DNA of 49,461 nt from an uncultured Bacteroidota bacterium (GTDB lineage: Bacteria; Bacteroidota; Bacteroidia; Flavobacteriales; Flavobacteriaceae): positions 1-49,461 of the forward strand of contig CAJWUI010000009.1 of assembly GCA_913047695.1 (NCBI GenBank). Direction: 5' to 3'. The notes below the pieces were generated by a model. It saw only the letters and a list, made by a program, of their open reading frames with translations. It was not told where the DNA came from and did no database searches. Shown in pieces: positions 31,176 to 41,668 of the stretch. Within the stretch, counting starts at the first letter, position 1; every line of letters starts with the position of its first letter. A program made the position numbers and the translations under genes.

Positions 31176-33806
31176 TTGCAAACAAAGTTTTATAATATTG
31201 CTTTCATGTGTTTTTTCATTGGTACGCTACTATCCAATGGACAAGAAATTGAAACTGAAATTTACCAACAGAAGAATTTAGATAGCCTTAATCGAACTCC
31301 AAAAAAACCTTTACTCTTATCTGAGGTAAAATATACTGCAAAAGATTGCGTCAGAATTAATAGGAAAGAAAACAAACTCATATTATACAATGAAGCTGAA
31401 CTTTATTATCAAAATATTGAGTTAAAAGCCGGAATTATTGTGTTAGATTACAAAACCAATGAAGTTAACGCTGGACGAATCGAAATTGACTCTGCTCTTG
31501 TTCAATATCCCTTTTTTAAGCAAGGTAGTAATGAGGTAAATCCTGATTCCATTAGATTTAATTTTGACACTCAAAAAGCCCTAATTTGGAATTCAAAATC
31601 AGGGCAAAATGGTATGGATGTTTTTGCTGCTCTAACAAAAAAACAGAACGATTCTGTTTATTTTATTAAGGATGCTAGAGTTTCTACTGCAGGAGAACTA
31701 ATTGGAGGAGATGAAGGTCAAGGTATTGACTATTATTTTAAAGTGCGCAAAGGTAAAGTTATTCCTGGTGGAAAGATAGTTACTGGATTTACAAACATGT
31801 TTATAGCAGATGTTCCTACACCTGTTGGCATACCCTTTGCATTTTTTCCAACTACTCAAGATAAAGAATCAGGTTTTATAATACCATCTGTAAATCAGAG
31901 TAATCTTAGAGGTTATGCTGTTCAAAATGGGGGATATTATTTAGCTCTTTCAGATTATTATGATCTTGCATTAATAGGTGATTATTACACAAATGGGAGT
32001 TACGGGTTTAGAGGAGATTCTCAGTATAAAAAACTATATAAATTTAGCGGAAGGTTTAGTTTCAGGTATGAAAATTTAATCGATGGAGCAAGAGGCTTAC
32101 CAGACTATTCAAAATCAACTGTTTTCAATGTAAGATGGAACCACAGGAAGGATCCCAAGTCAAGTCCTAATTCATCTTTTTCAGCATCTGTAAATTTTGG
32201 AAGCAGTGATTATTATAGACAGTCTGTAAATCAACTAAATACTCCAAACTTTCTAAATAACAATTTAAGTTCATCAATTAGCTATTCAAAATCTTTCCCT
32301 GAATACCCAAGAGTTAATATTTCGTTAACAACTGCATTGTCTCAGAACTCGAAAACTAAATCGGTAAATCTGACATTGCCAACTTTTCAAGCAACAATGG
32401 AAAGAATTTTTCCTTTTGCTCCAAAAAATGGTGCAAAAAAAGGTTTTTTTCAGAATATAAATTTTCAGTATGCTGGACGCGGTGAAAATCGAATAAGAAC
32501 TACAGAAGATGATCTTTTTGGTCCAAAAATGTTTGATAATGCTAAGACAGGAATGAATCATAAAATCCCACTGAGCACGAACTTTAAAGTGTTCAAGTAT
32601 TTTAGTGTAAGTACAGGTGTAAACTTTGAGGAAGTTTGGACTCAAAATACAGTAAGATTCAATGATTTTGATATTGAAACAAATTCTGCAACAAAAGACA
32701 CAATTAATAAAATAGGAGCGTTTAGACAATATAGTCTAAACGCTTCTGTAGGTACAACTATTTACGGAACAGTAAATTTTAAAGAAGAAAGTAAAATTCA
32801 ATCAATTAGACATACTCTAAGACCAAGTATAGGTTACTCAAATCGCCCAAGTTTTGAGAAGTATTATGATACATACATAGTTGATGCTGAGGGTAATACA
32901 GCAGAGTACACACGTTTTGAAAACAGCCTTTTTGGACTACCTTCAAGAGGTATTGCTAATGCAATGTCAATTAGCCTTGGTAATAATTTCGAGGCAAAAG
33001 TGAGAGACGATAAAGACACCACATCGACCGAACCTAAAAAAATAATCTTACTAAATAATTTAAACATTTCAACATCACATAATTTTGCTGCTGAGACTTT
33101 AAGATGGAGTCCAATCAGAATGGGTACACAGTTTTCTTTTCTTAAAAATAAAATGAAAATCAATGTCGGTACGACATTGGACCCATACACACTTGATGAG
33201 AACAATGTTAGAATAAATAAGTATCATATCACAAACGGTGGCGGATTATTTAGAATGACCAGTGCAAATTTGAATTTGAACTATAGGTTAACTAGTGAAG
33301 AATTAGAGGGGAAGCAAGAAGATAAAAAAAATCAAAATGAATTGAATGAAATGGAATCTATGTCAAGCGGAGGACGTGATGATGACTTATTTGGTATGGC
33401 AGAAGATTTTTCTGACAGAAGAATGAATCAAGAAGAACAAGGGGAACTCTCAAAATATCCCAGTTACAGAAGTAAAATTCCTTGGGATCTAAAAATTGCT
33501 TATTCGTTAACCTATAATAATAATAGAGGTCAAAAAGATTTAAGCAACAACTCTTTAATGTTTTCAGGAAATTTAGAACTTACTCCGAAATGGAAAGTCG
33601 GGGCATCCTCTGGTTATGACTTCAGAGGTAAAGGATTCACATATACTCAACTTCGATTTGATCGAGATCTAAACAGTTGGAGACTTAACTTCAGTTGGGT
33701 CCCTTTTAGTGAAAGGGCTTCTTGGAACTTTTTTATTGGCATAAAATCGGGTTTACTTAGTGATATAAAATATGAAAAACAAAGCCTTCCCAACCGATCT
33801 TACTAA
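31176..33806 (+). CDS. lptD: LPS-assembly outer-membrane protein LptD-like
   Basis: About 876 residues. The start is uncertain: TTG at 31176 gives MQTKFYNIAFMCFFIGTLLSNGQ, a normal signal peptide. TTG at 31152 and ATG at 31206 are alternatives. The N-terminal OstA-like region has repeated strands (VRINRKENKLILYNEAELYY, VLDYKTNEVNAGRIEID), then the characteristic VPTPVGIPFAFFPTTQDKES and GFIIPS segment. A long beta-barrel region with alternating aromatic strands continues to the C-terminus. The protein inserts lipopolysaccharide into the outer leaflet. It is divergent from the amidase gene and followed 15 bases later by ridA. Confidence 0.88.
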   Translation: MQTKFYNIAFMCFFIGTLLSNGQEIETEIYQQKNLDSLNRTPKKPLLLSEVKYTAKDCVRINRKENKLILYNEAELYYQNIELKAGIIVLDYKTNEVNAGRIEIDSALVQYPFFKQGSNEVNPDSIRFNFDTQKALIWNSKSGQNGMDVFAALTKKQNDSVYFIKDARVSTAGELIGGDEGQGIDYYFKVRKGKVIPGGKIVTGFTNMFIADVPTPVGIPFAFFPTTQDKESGFIIPSVNQSNLRGYAVQNGGYYLALSDYYDLALIGDYYTNGSYGFRGDSQYKKLYKFSGRFSFRYENLIDGARGLPDYSKSTVFNVRWNHRKDPKSSPNSSFSASVNFGSSDYYRQSVNQLNTPNFLNNNLSSSISYSKSFPEYPRVNISLTTALSQNSKTKSVNLTLPTFQATMERIFPFAPKNGAKKGFFQNINFQYAGRGENRIRTTEDDLFGPKMFDNAKTGMNHKIPLSTNFKVFKYFSVSTGVNFEEVWTQNTVRFNDFDIETNSATKDTINKIGAFRQYSLNASVGTTIYGTVNFKEESKIQSIRHTLRPSIGYSNRPSFEKYYDTYIVDAEGNTAEYTRFENSLFGLPSRGIANAMSISLGNNFEAKVRDDKDTTSTEPKKIILLNNLNISTSHNFAAETLRWSPIRMGTQFSFLKNKMKINVGTTLDPYTLDENNVRINKYHITNGGGLFRMTSANLNLNYRLTSEELEGKQEDKKNQNELNEMESMSSGGRDDDLFGMAEDFSDRRMNQEEQGELSKYPSYRSKIPWDLKIAYSLTYNNNRGQKDLSNNSLMFSGNLELTPKWKVGASSGYDFRGKGFTYTQLRFDRDLNSWRLNFSWVPFSERASWNFFIGIKSGLLSDIKYEKQSLPNRSY

Positions 33807-33821
33807 ATTTAAATTATAGAA

Positions 33822-34205
33822 ATGAAAGAAATAATTAATACAAAAAACGCACCTGCTCCAATAGGACCTTACAACCAAGCAGTTAAAGCAAGTAATACAC
33901 TTTACATATCTGGACAAATACCTTTAATTCCCTCAACAATGGAATTGTACAGTGGTACAATAAAGGAAGAAACTGAATTAGTTATGCAAAGTCTAAATTC
34001 AATTCTAGAAGAAGCAGGAATGAATTTTGAAAATGTAGTAAAAACGACCATTTTTATTGATGATATGAAAAATTTTCAATATGTTAATGAAGTTTATGGA
34101 AAATATTTTCAAAATGAAAATGCTCCTGCTAGAGAAACCGTTGCAGTTAAAACACTTCCAAAATCAGTTCGAATTGAGATTTCAATGATAGCAGTAAGCT
34201 TTTAA
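33822..34205 (+). CDS. ridA: Reactive intermediate/imine deaminase
   Basis: A 127-residue RidA (YjgF/UK114) protein of normal length. Motifs: PAPIGPYNQAV at the start, the strand LYISGQIPL, and ARETVAV with catalytic Arg104 and RIEISMIAV with Glu119. It hydrolyses toxic enamine/imine intermediates released by PLP dehydratases and works as a cytosolic trimer. It follows lptD by 15 bases and is convergent with the kinase gene. Confidence 0.95.
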   Translation: MKEIINTKNAPAPIGPYNQAVKASNTLYISGQIPLIPSTMELYSGTIKEETELVMQSLNSILEEAGMNFENVVKTTIFIDDMKNFQYVNEVYGKYFQNENAPARETVAVKTLPKSVRIEISMIAVSF

Positions 34206-34209
34206 AAGA

Positions 34210-35070
34210 TCACTGATTTCCGATGAGCCTCTTATGATATTTAACTAACTCATCTATTGGTCTTTGCACGATTCTTCCCATTGTAAGCTTTTTCTTTCCC
34301 AAAGCTTTAATTATTTCATCTTTCAAGTAGAAAGAAATTGAACCAATAAAATGAATAGGAACTCGGTCTGCATTTTTGAATTGAAGTATTTGATGATTTA
34401 TAAAACGTTTTAATCCTGTATTTATAATTTTTTGGAATTCTGGATTCGATTTATGTTCTATTAAGAATCTCGAAAATGAAGCTAAATATGCATTTGGGTT
34501 TTCTCTTCTGTAAATATTTTCTTTTATATTATCTGCTTTTAAATTATACTCAGAAGCAAATTTAGTAGCGAGTTCTCTAGGCATTGAGTTAAAATAGTAG
34601 CTTCGTATTAATTGTTTTCCGTAATAATTTCCACTTGCCTCATCCATAAGTACGTATCCAAGAGAATCAACTCGCTGTTCTATTTCCTTACCGTCAAAAT
34701 AAGTACAATTTGAACCTGTGCCTAATATGCAAACTATACATTTTTCTCCAGGTTTTGATGCTGCATAAACTGCAGCATATGTGTCCTCCTTTATGTTTAT
34801 TTTACTTTTTGTAAAAATTTCTTTAAAAACTTTTGTAATTCTTTGCTGGGGAGATTCTACTCCACATCCAGCTCCATAAAAGTATAAGTGAGTAACCTTA
34901 TTTCTATTTTGGTAGAGGTCGAAGTTATTAATAATTCTTTCTTTTAAAATGGCACTTGAAAGAACTTGCGGATTAAGTCCAAGTGTTTGGGTTGAAAATA
35001 ACTCATCACCATTGTCGTCTACCGAAATCCAATCAGTTTTTGTTGAACCACTATCTACAACTAAAATCAT
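34210..35070 (-). CDS. BadF/BadG-type ATPase, N-acetylglucosamine-kinase-like
   Basis: A 286-residue ASKHA-fold kinase. Phosphate-1 motif VDSGSTKTDW is at 5-14, GAGCG near 67-71, phosphate-2 motif ILGTGSNC at 115-122, and the DEASGNYYG segment at 143-151. The family contains N-acetylglucosamine and glucosamine kinases as well as the ATPase activator of benzoyl-CoA reductase; the length and motifs match the sugar-kinase branch. It is the last gene of a cassette with gapA and pfkA (15- and 20-base gaps), which supports a role in feeding amino sugars into glycolysis or cell-wall recycling. Cytosolic. Confidence 0.85.
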   Translation of the reverse strand: MILVVDSGSTKTDWISVDDNGDELFSTQTLGLNPQVLSSAILKERIINNFDLYQNRNKVTHLYFYGAGCGVESPQQRITKVFKEIFTKSKINIKEDTYAAVYAASKPGEKCIVCILGTGSNCTYFDGKEIEQRVDSLGYVLMDEASGNYYGKQLIRSYYFNSMPRELATKFASEYNLKADNIKENIYRRENPNAYLASFSRFLIEHKSNPEFQKIINTGLKRFINHQILQFKNADRVPIHFIGSISFYLKDEIIKALGKKKLTMGRIVQRPIDELVKYHKRLIGNQ

Positions 35071-35085
35071 AATTTTAATGTTTAG

Positions 35086-36090
<1,005 letters not shown>

Positions 36091-36104
36091 TTATTTATTT
36101 AATT

Positions 36105-37088
36105 CTACAAAGAAAGTATATCTGATACTCTTACCAAATCATTATTAATTTCTGATTTTCCCTTAATAGCTTTTTCAAGTGGTGTTAATATAATTTGATC
36201 TTCTTTTAAACCAACCATGACATTTGATTTTCCCTCATATAAAGATTCAACCGCTTGAACCCCCATCCTTGAAGCTAGTACTCTATCAAAGCATGTAGGT
36301 CTACCTCCACGTTGCATATGACCTAAAACTGATACACGAACTTCATAATTAGGCATATTTTTCTCTACATACCCTGCAATATCAAAAACATTTTTACCTG
36401 TTTTATCTCCTTCAGCAATAACCACTATGCTTGACGATTTTCCGGATTTCTCACTTCTACTCAGAGACTCTAATAGACGTTCTAATCCCATATTTTCTTC
36501 AGGAATTAGTATTTCTTCAGCACCAGCTCCAATACCAGTATTTAAAGCAATATGACCTGCATCTCTGCCCATAACTTCAACAAAAAATAGGCGATTATGT
36601 GATATGGCTGTATCCCTAATTTTATCTATTGCGTCAATAACTGTGTTTAGTGCAGTATCATATCCAATTGTATGTGAGGTGCCAAAAATATCATTGTCTA
36701 TTGTACCAGGAATACCTATTACGGGAATTTTAAATTCAGACTGAAAAATCATTGCCCCTGTGAATGAACCGTCACCACCTATAATGACTAAAGAGTCTAT
36801 TTTGTGTTTTTGTAATGTTTCAAATGCTTTTTTTCTTCCTTCAGTCTTATGAAATTCAGAGCACCTTGCAGATTTTAAAATTGTACCTCCTTTATTAATT
36901 ATGTTATTTACGCTTCTGGGATTCATAATTTGAGTTTTATCTTCAATAAGACCTTGGTAACCCTGGTAGATTGCTACCGACTCCAATTTTAAAAAAGCTG
37001 CTGTTCGAACTACAGCTCTAACTGCAGCATTCATTCCAGGTGCGTCACCCCCGGAAGTTAGAACTCCAATACGTTTAACTGATGTCAT
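36105..37088 (-). CDS. pfkA: ATP-dependent 6-phosphofructokinase
   Basis: A 327-residue bacterial PfkA. Motifs: TSGGDAPGMNAAVRAVVR (11-28), GGDGSFTGA (104-112), PGTIDNDI with catalytic Asp131, and MGRDAGHIAL (173-182). The Gly residues in GGDGS indicate use of ATP rather than pyrophosphate. It makes fructose-1,6-bisphosphate, the committed glycolytic step. It is first of the pfkA-gapA-kinase cassette and lies 88 bases downstream of the end of tamB. Confidence 0.96.
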   Translation of the reverse strand: MTSVKRIGVLTSGGDAPGMNAAVRAVVRTAAFLKLESVAIYQGYQGLIEDKTQIMNPRSVNNIINKGGTILKSARCSEFHKTEGRKKAFETLQKHKIDSLVIIGGDGSFTGAMIFQSEFKIPVIGIPGTIDNDIFGTSHTIGYDTALNTVIDAIDKIRDTAISHNRLFFVEVMGRDAGHIALNTGIGAGAEEILIPEENMGLERLLESLSRSEKSGKSSSIVVIAEGDKTGKNVFDIAGYVEKNMPNYEVRVSVLGHMQRGGRPTCFDRVLASRMGVQAVESLYEGKSNVMVGLKEDQIILTPLEKAIKGKSEINNDLVRVSDILSL

Positions 37089-37176
37089 AATACTTTGGCT
37101 TCATTACAAATTTAATTATTAAATTAAGAGTACAATAATGTGCAATAATATTTTGTGAAAAACTATAAAAATTAAA

Positions 37177-40100
37177 CTAATTCTTTTGAATAAAATTGAT
37201 AATCTCTTGAGAATTCTCACCTTTAAAATCATTTTCCTTATTCACATTACTAGATTCAGCTCTTATCCTATTGATTAGTTGTTTGAAAGTATTAAAATCC
37301 ACATCATAGGATAACCCTAAACCCTGGGTATATCCAAGTTCGTCACCAATGTATCGAAATTCATTTTCTTTATTAAATATCTTTGCCTTTAGTGAACCTT
37401 CATCATTTAAAATAAAATCGATCTGTACATTTCCAACAATTAGAGTTTGTTCTAGCCCACCTACTGGTACTCCTATTTTTCCATTCAACAAAATCTTTTC
37501 ACTAATTTTTGTTGATAATGTAAAACCTAACCTATCTTCAGTAGCAATATCTATTAATGCACTCTTATCCCCTTGTAAATAATCTATCCCAACCTTAAGT
37601 TTGTCATTATCTTTCTCACCAATTAAATTAGTTACAATATCAGAGGCTTTTTGATACAAATTATTTGTTATTCCTTGCATAGAGACACTTACTTCGTTTA
37701 TGAAAATACCCTGTGATAAAAGTGATAATGCCTGAAGTTGACTTCTTTGTGGATCAGCTAGTCTATAATTAATTTCGGAAGTCAGAGTAGCGCTTGTATT
37801 TGGAAATTCGATTTCGAAAATTGGATTATCTGGCTTGAGCAAATTACCTTGTAATTTGATAATCACATCAGTAGGAATATTTTTGTTAAAATTTGGATTA
37901 TCAAGTAAAAAGGCTGGGTTTGCCCCTCCTGGTACTTCATAAACAGCTTGAATATTCATTCTAGCTTCAAAAGGATCTCCTTCCCAGATAATACTACCCC
38001 CAGGTTTTAAATTGAATTTTTTGTCAATTAATCCTAAGTTTCTAAAATTATAAACTCCGGTGTCTGTAATGAAATCTCCCCACATATTAAACTTTCCATT
38101 AGTATTAATTTCCATCAAAAGATTCCCTGACCCATTTCCACTAAGTGAGCTTCCTGTCTCTTGGTCGATAACAATTTCGATATTAGCTAGATTATTAATA
38201 TCTAATTTGAAATCCAATTCTAATCCTTTAACTTCCTCTATCTTTTTTATTCTATTTTTAACTTTCAGTCTCCTTTTTTCATTTTTGTCAATAAAATTTA
38301 CAAATGAGAAATCAGAAATTCCTAAATCATCGGATAGAGGGATTTTCATTGAAGTACCATTTTCCGTAGATCCCTCAACGGAGATTTTTAAATTTTTAGT
38401 CGGTCCATTTAAATTTACTGTTCCATTCAGATAGCCCTCTCCAAAAAATAGTGATTCAGGCTTATTATCTGTATTGAGAAGAAGCATTCTATCAGAAAAA
38501 ATTGACAAATTGGCTGCCCAATCAGAGAAATTTTTGTGAGAAAGGTCACCACTAAAAAATGCTGATGTTTGCTTTGAAAGGTCATTAATTCCAGTCTTTT
38601 TAAAAAGAAAACTTTGTTCCTTTAAATCTACAGTCGTATCTTCAACAGAATAGTCTAGGTTTAAAAAAGGGATAGAAAATTTTCCGTCTCTTAGGTTTAA
38701 ATATCCATCGTGAGTAATTTCATTTATATCCCCAGATAAATTAACCAGTCCATCTACAATACCATTAAAATTATTGATTGCTTTTTTACCTAAGGGTGAA
38801 AGAAAATTGATATTCATATCATTAATATCAATAACAAATTCAAAATTTGAACCCGTCGTACCTTCCCAGAATCCGCGAATATCCAGGGTTTTTTTTTCTC
38901 TATCACTATCAAATAATTTAATGTCAGTTAAAAAAATATTTTTTGTACTTCCCCTTTCTGACTTAAAAAATAAATTACCTTGGGGCTGGTTATTAATTAT
39001 CAGATCATTAATATTTCCATCGATTTCAATTTCATTCTGATTTGCCTTACTAATAATGCTCGCATTGATTTTTGCTGAACCAGCTATTTCAAATGATTTT
39101 ATCGGAGGGAGAATATTTTGGAGCAATGTATTCCTGAGATTTAATTTCAAGTTATAATTATTATAATCTGCAAAACTACCAAGAAGAGAAATAAATTGAT
39201 TACCTGAATGGGCTGTCAAATCGCTGAGTTCCATTTTAGTATTTTTTGGGTAATAACTTAAGGTCTGAGTATTTAAATTTTCGGGATTTAATACCCATTT
39301 ATTTTGTCCAAAAGGAATTGTTGACTTTTTTATTGAAAAATGTGAGTTTTTGAATTTATCTTGAGTATGATAAATATTTATCTGGTAAGAATCATTATGG
39401 TCGCCATTGGCCTTAAATTCAGATTTGAAGTACAGTGAATCTGATATATTTTTAGATGTTAATTTAAAATTATTTAGTTTATAAAATTTGCTTGATATGT
39501 TTTTAACAGATAAAAGGCTGTTGTGATCTGGGTTTTCAGTGTTAGCTTCAAAATGAATTTTGTTGAATTTAATTTCTTTGTATTCAAATAATGGGGCGTC
39601 TATAGTTAATTTCCCAAAATTATTTTTTGAATCGATCAAACCAGCAACATTAATATTTTCTGGAATTGAGGAATTTGGATATAAAACTTTTAAAATCTTT
39701 TTTTTGATATTTAATCTAAGACTTGCTTCTTGATTAACATGAATTTTTTTGAATGGGACAAAGGGATATAATTGATGAAACGTATTTTGAAAAAGAGTTG
39801 CGATTTTTGATAATTTAAATTTACCGCTTAATTCACCTTCTATGAAATCTGTATTTTGAATTTTTATAAAAGTTTTTTTATCTCTAAACCCTTTTTTTAG
39901 TTCAATTGGATTAAAACTTATTGTTTCAAATTGATTTTTTATTGAGGCAGATGAAATTTTTAAATTTCCTTCTAAATCATCCAAGTTGTTTCCAATTGTG
40001 TTTAACAGGATAATACCATCAAATTCAAGTTTTTTTGATCCTGATTTTAGGCCAAAGCCGCTCAAATCAATTTTATCAATATTGGCGAGTAAAGTTATTT

Positions 40101-41619
40101 TGGTTTTTTTTTGATTTAAATCTGCAAGAAAATCACTCTTAAGTGTAAGTAAATTTGAATCAATATTCAAATTGTTCCTTAATTCCAGTTTCTCAATTCT
40201 TCCATTTAGATTTATATTATTAACTCTAATATTCTTATTTTCTAAAGTCATATTATTTACTACCCAATATAAATTAGGGTTTTTTAAACTTTCTAAATTT
40301 CCACTAAAATTATATTCTGTTGTGAGTTTGATTTTTTGATTTTTATTTGTTGTGCGTAAAAAGTCGAAATTTTTAATCTTTCCGTAAAGTTCAAAACCTT
40401 TATAAGGGTTATTCTTATTAAGGATACCTAAACCAAGGTTCCCTTTAGTTGAAAAATTACCCCATGTGTTTTTAGAAAATAGGTCAAAACTAAAATTATT
40501 CAAATTAAATGTACTTATCCCTTTTAAATTAAGATTTGAGATTTTTAGTAAATTTTGATTTACTTGGTGAGGTATTGAATTTATTTTTCTAAGCTCATCA
40601 ATATTAATTTTAAGTGAATCAGTCAATATTTTTATTTTCAAATCCGCTTGATTTAATAAGTTTTTAACATTTAAATTTCCAAAGAATTTAAAAAATGGGT
40701 TCGAAACTTTCAGATTTTCAAGTTCTAATTGTGAAAAAGATCCATTCGCTAAAAAAGAGGTTCTAAGGGGAGGTATATCGTTCAAATATTTATTTTTTGG
40801 GAACATAGAAATTAACTCTATTTTACAGTCATCTACAATCATATTAATATTCCCGTTTGAGTTGAAACTATTTAAATTACCATTACTTCCTATTAATTCA
40901 ATGTTACCATTTAGGTAATTTGGACCAAATGATAATTGAAATCTGTCTAGGCTAAGAGATCCAGGTTTGTAAGATATCGATGCACTCGTATTTATAGATT
41001 TCATAAAACTATCATTAAAATTTCCTTTAAAATTTTCAATATTTACCTTTAATTCATTTTTTACAAAAACAAGCTTTGTTGCCCTAATTTTTTCAGAATT
41101 TAATTTGACAGTTTTTAACTTGCGATTATTTTCGTTTCTAAAAGAGAAAAAGAACTTATTAAGATCTATTTCTTTTACATTGAATTTTATTTTACGATTT
41201 GGATTTCTATTCTTTTTAAGTTTGTCCAAAAGAATATTCAATGAGTGTGTTTTTTCATCTTTATAGTGTTTTAATTTCAAATAAATTTGATTCCCATTCA
41301 AATATTTCAGTTTAATTTTTCCACTATATAGGCCTTTAAAATTAATCAAGGAGCTTTCTAAGGATTTCACAAAAATCAAAGTGTCCTTATGATGGTCCTC
41401 AATAAAAAAATTTAAAAAAGTCATTTTACCATTCCAATCTAGGTTTAGACTTTCAAATAAGATTTTTTGATTCGTTTTTTTAGTAAAATTTTCAGTAAGC
41501 CTTTTTACAATTTTTGTTTGGACAACTGAAGAAGATAATATAAAATAAAAACTAAGGATAGTGAATAATGATATTCCTAAAAGTATTGATGCTATTTTGT
41601 ACTTTTTATTAATTGTAAT
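37177..41619 (-). CDS. tamB: TamB-family (DUF490) inner-membrane translocation/assembly protein
   Basis: About 1,480 residues. The first ATG (41424) would remove the N-terminus. Upstream in frame the sequence encodes TINKKYKIASILLGISLFTI, a classic basic-plus-hydrophobic membrane anchor, and the frame has no ATG, GTG or TTG before a TAA at 41623-41625. Start candidates are ATT at 41619 or 41613. The middle is a long series of beta repeats typical of the TamB groove. The C-terminal DUF490 domain shows GGSIIWEGDPFEARMNIQAV, INYRLADPQRSQLQALSLLS and VGIDYLQGDKSA. TamB bridges the membranes and moves phospholipids or helps outer-membrane protein assembly. It is divergent from tsaD. Confidence 0.9.
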   Translation of the reverse strand: MTINKKYKIASILLGISLFTILSFYFILSSSVVQTKIVKRLTENFTKKTNQKILFESLNLDWNGKMTFLNFFIEDHHKDTLIFVKSLESSLINFKGLYSGKIKLKYLNGNQIYLKLKHYKDEKTHSLNILLDKLKKNRNPNRKIKFNVKEIDLNKFFFSFRNENNRKLKTVKLNSEKIRATKLVFVKNELKVNIENFKGNFNDSFMKSINTSASISYKPGSLSLDRFQLSFGPNYLNGNIELIGSNGNLNSFNSNGNINMIVDDCKIELISMFPKNKYLNDIPPLRTSFLANGSFSQLELENLKVSNPFFKFFGNLNVKNLLNQADLKIKILTDSLKINIDELRKINSIPHQVNQNLLKISNLNLKGISTFNLNNFSFDLFSKNTWGNFSTKGNLGLGILNKNNPYKGFELYGKIKNFDFLRTTNKNQKIKLTTEYNFSGNLESLKNPNLYWVVNNMTLENKNIRVNNINLNGRIEKLELRNNLNIDSNLLTLKSDFLADLNQKKTKITLLANIDKIDLSGFGLKSGSKKLEFDGIILLNTIGNNLDDLEGNLKISSASIKNQFETISFNPIELKKGFRDKKTFIKIQNTDFIEGELSGKFKLSKIATLFQNTFHQLYPFVPFKKIHVNQEASLRLNIKKKILKVLYPNSSIPENINVAGLIDSKNNFGKLTIDAPLFEYKEIKFNKIHFEANTENPDHNSLLSVKNISSKFYKLNNFKLTSKNISDSLYFKSEFKANGDHNDSYQINIYHTQDKFKNSHFSIKKSTIPFGQNKWVLNPENLNTQTLSYYPKNTKMELSDLTAHSGNQFISLLGSFADYNNYNLKLNLRNTLLQNILPPIKSFEIAGSAKINASIISKANQNEIEIDGNINDLIINNQPQGNLFFKSERGSTKNIFLTDIKLFDSDREKKTLDIRGFWEGTTGSNFEFVIDINDMNINFLSPLGKKAINNFNGIVDGLVNLSGDINEITHDGYLNLRDGKFSIPFLNLDYSVEDTTVDLKEQSFLFKKTGINDLSKQTSAFFSGDLSHKNFSDWAANLSIFSDRMLLLNTDNKPESLFFGEGYLNGTVNLNGPTKNLKISVEGSTENGTSMKIPLSDDLGISDFSFVNFIDKNEKRRLKVKNRIKKIEEVKGLELDFKLDINNLANIEIVIDQETGSSLSGNGSGNLLMEINTNGKFNMWGDFITDTGVYNFRNLGLIDKKFNLKPGGSIIWEGDPFEARMNIQAVYEVPGGANPAFLLDNPNFNKNIPTDVIIKLQGNLLKPDNPIFEIEFPNTSATLTSEINYRLADPQRSQLQALSLLSQGIFINEVSVSMQGITNNLYQKASDIVTNLIGEKDNDKLKVGIDYLQGDKSALIDIATEDRLGFTLSTKISEKILLNGKIGVPVGGLEQTLIVGNVQIDFILNDEGSLKAKIFNKENEFRYIGDELGYTQGLGLSYDVDFNTFKQLINRIRAESSNVNKENDFKGENSQEIINFIQKN

Positions 41620-41631
41620 CTGTTATTTTTG
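41596..41631 (+). promoter_or_regulatory. Candidate Bacteroidota-type promoter for tsaD
   Basis: TATTTTTG (41624-41631) matches the Bacteroidota -7 consensus TAnnTTTG exactly, and TTTG at 41596-41599 could be the -33 element. The spacer of 24 bases is slightly longer than usual. It lies about 38 bases ahead of the tsaD ATG, and its upstream half overlaps the proposed first codons of tamB on the other strand. Confidence 0.35.
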
Positions 41632-41668
41632 TTTAATTATAACTACTTCTTTTAATTACTAAAGCCAC

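Noticed and set aside
32325..32729. 134-codon minus-strand frame inside lptD
   Set aside because: Cys-rich, no start context, and fully inside a well-supported outer-membrane protein gene.
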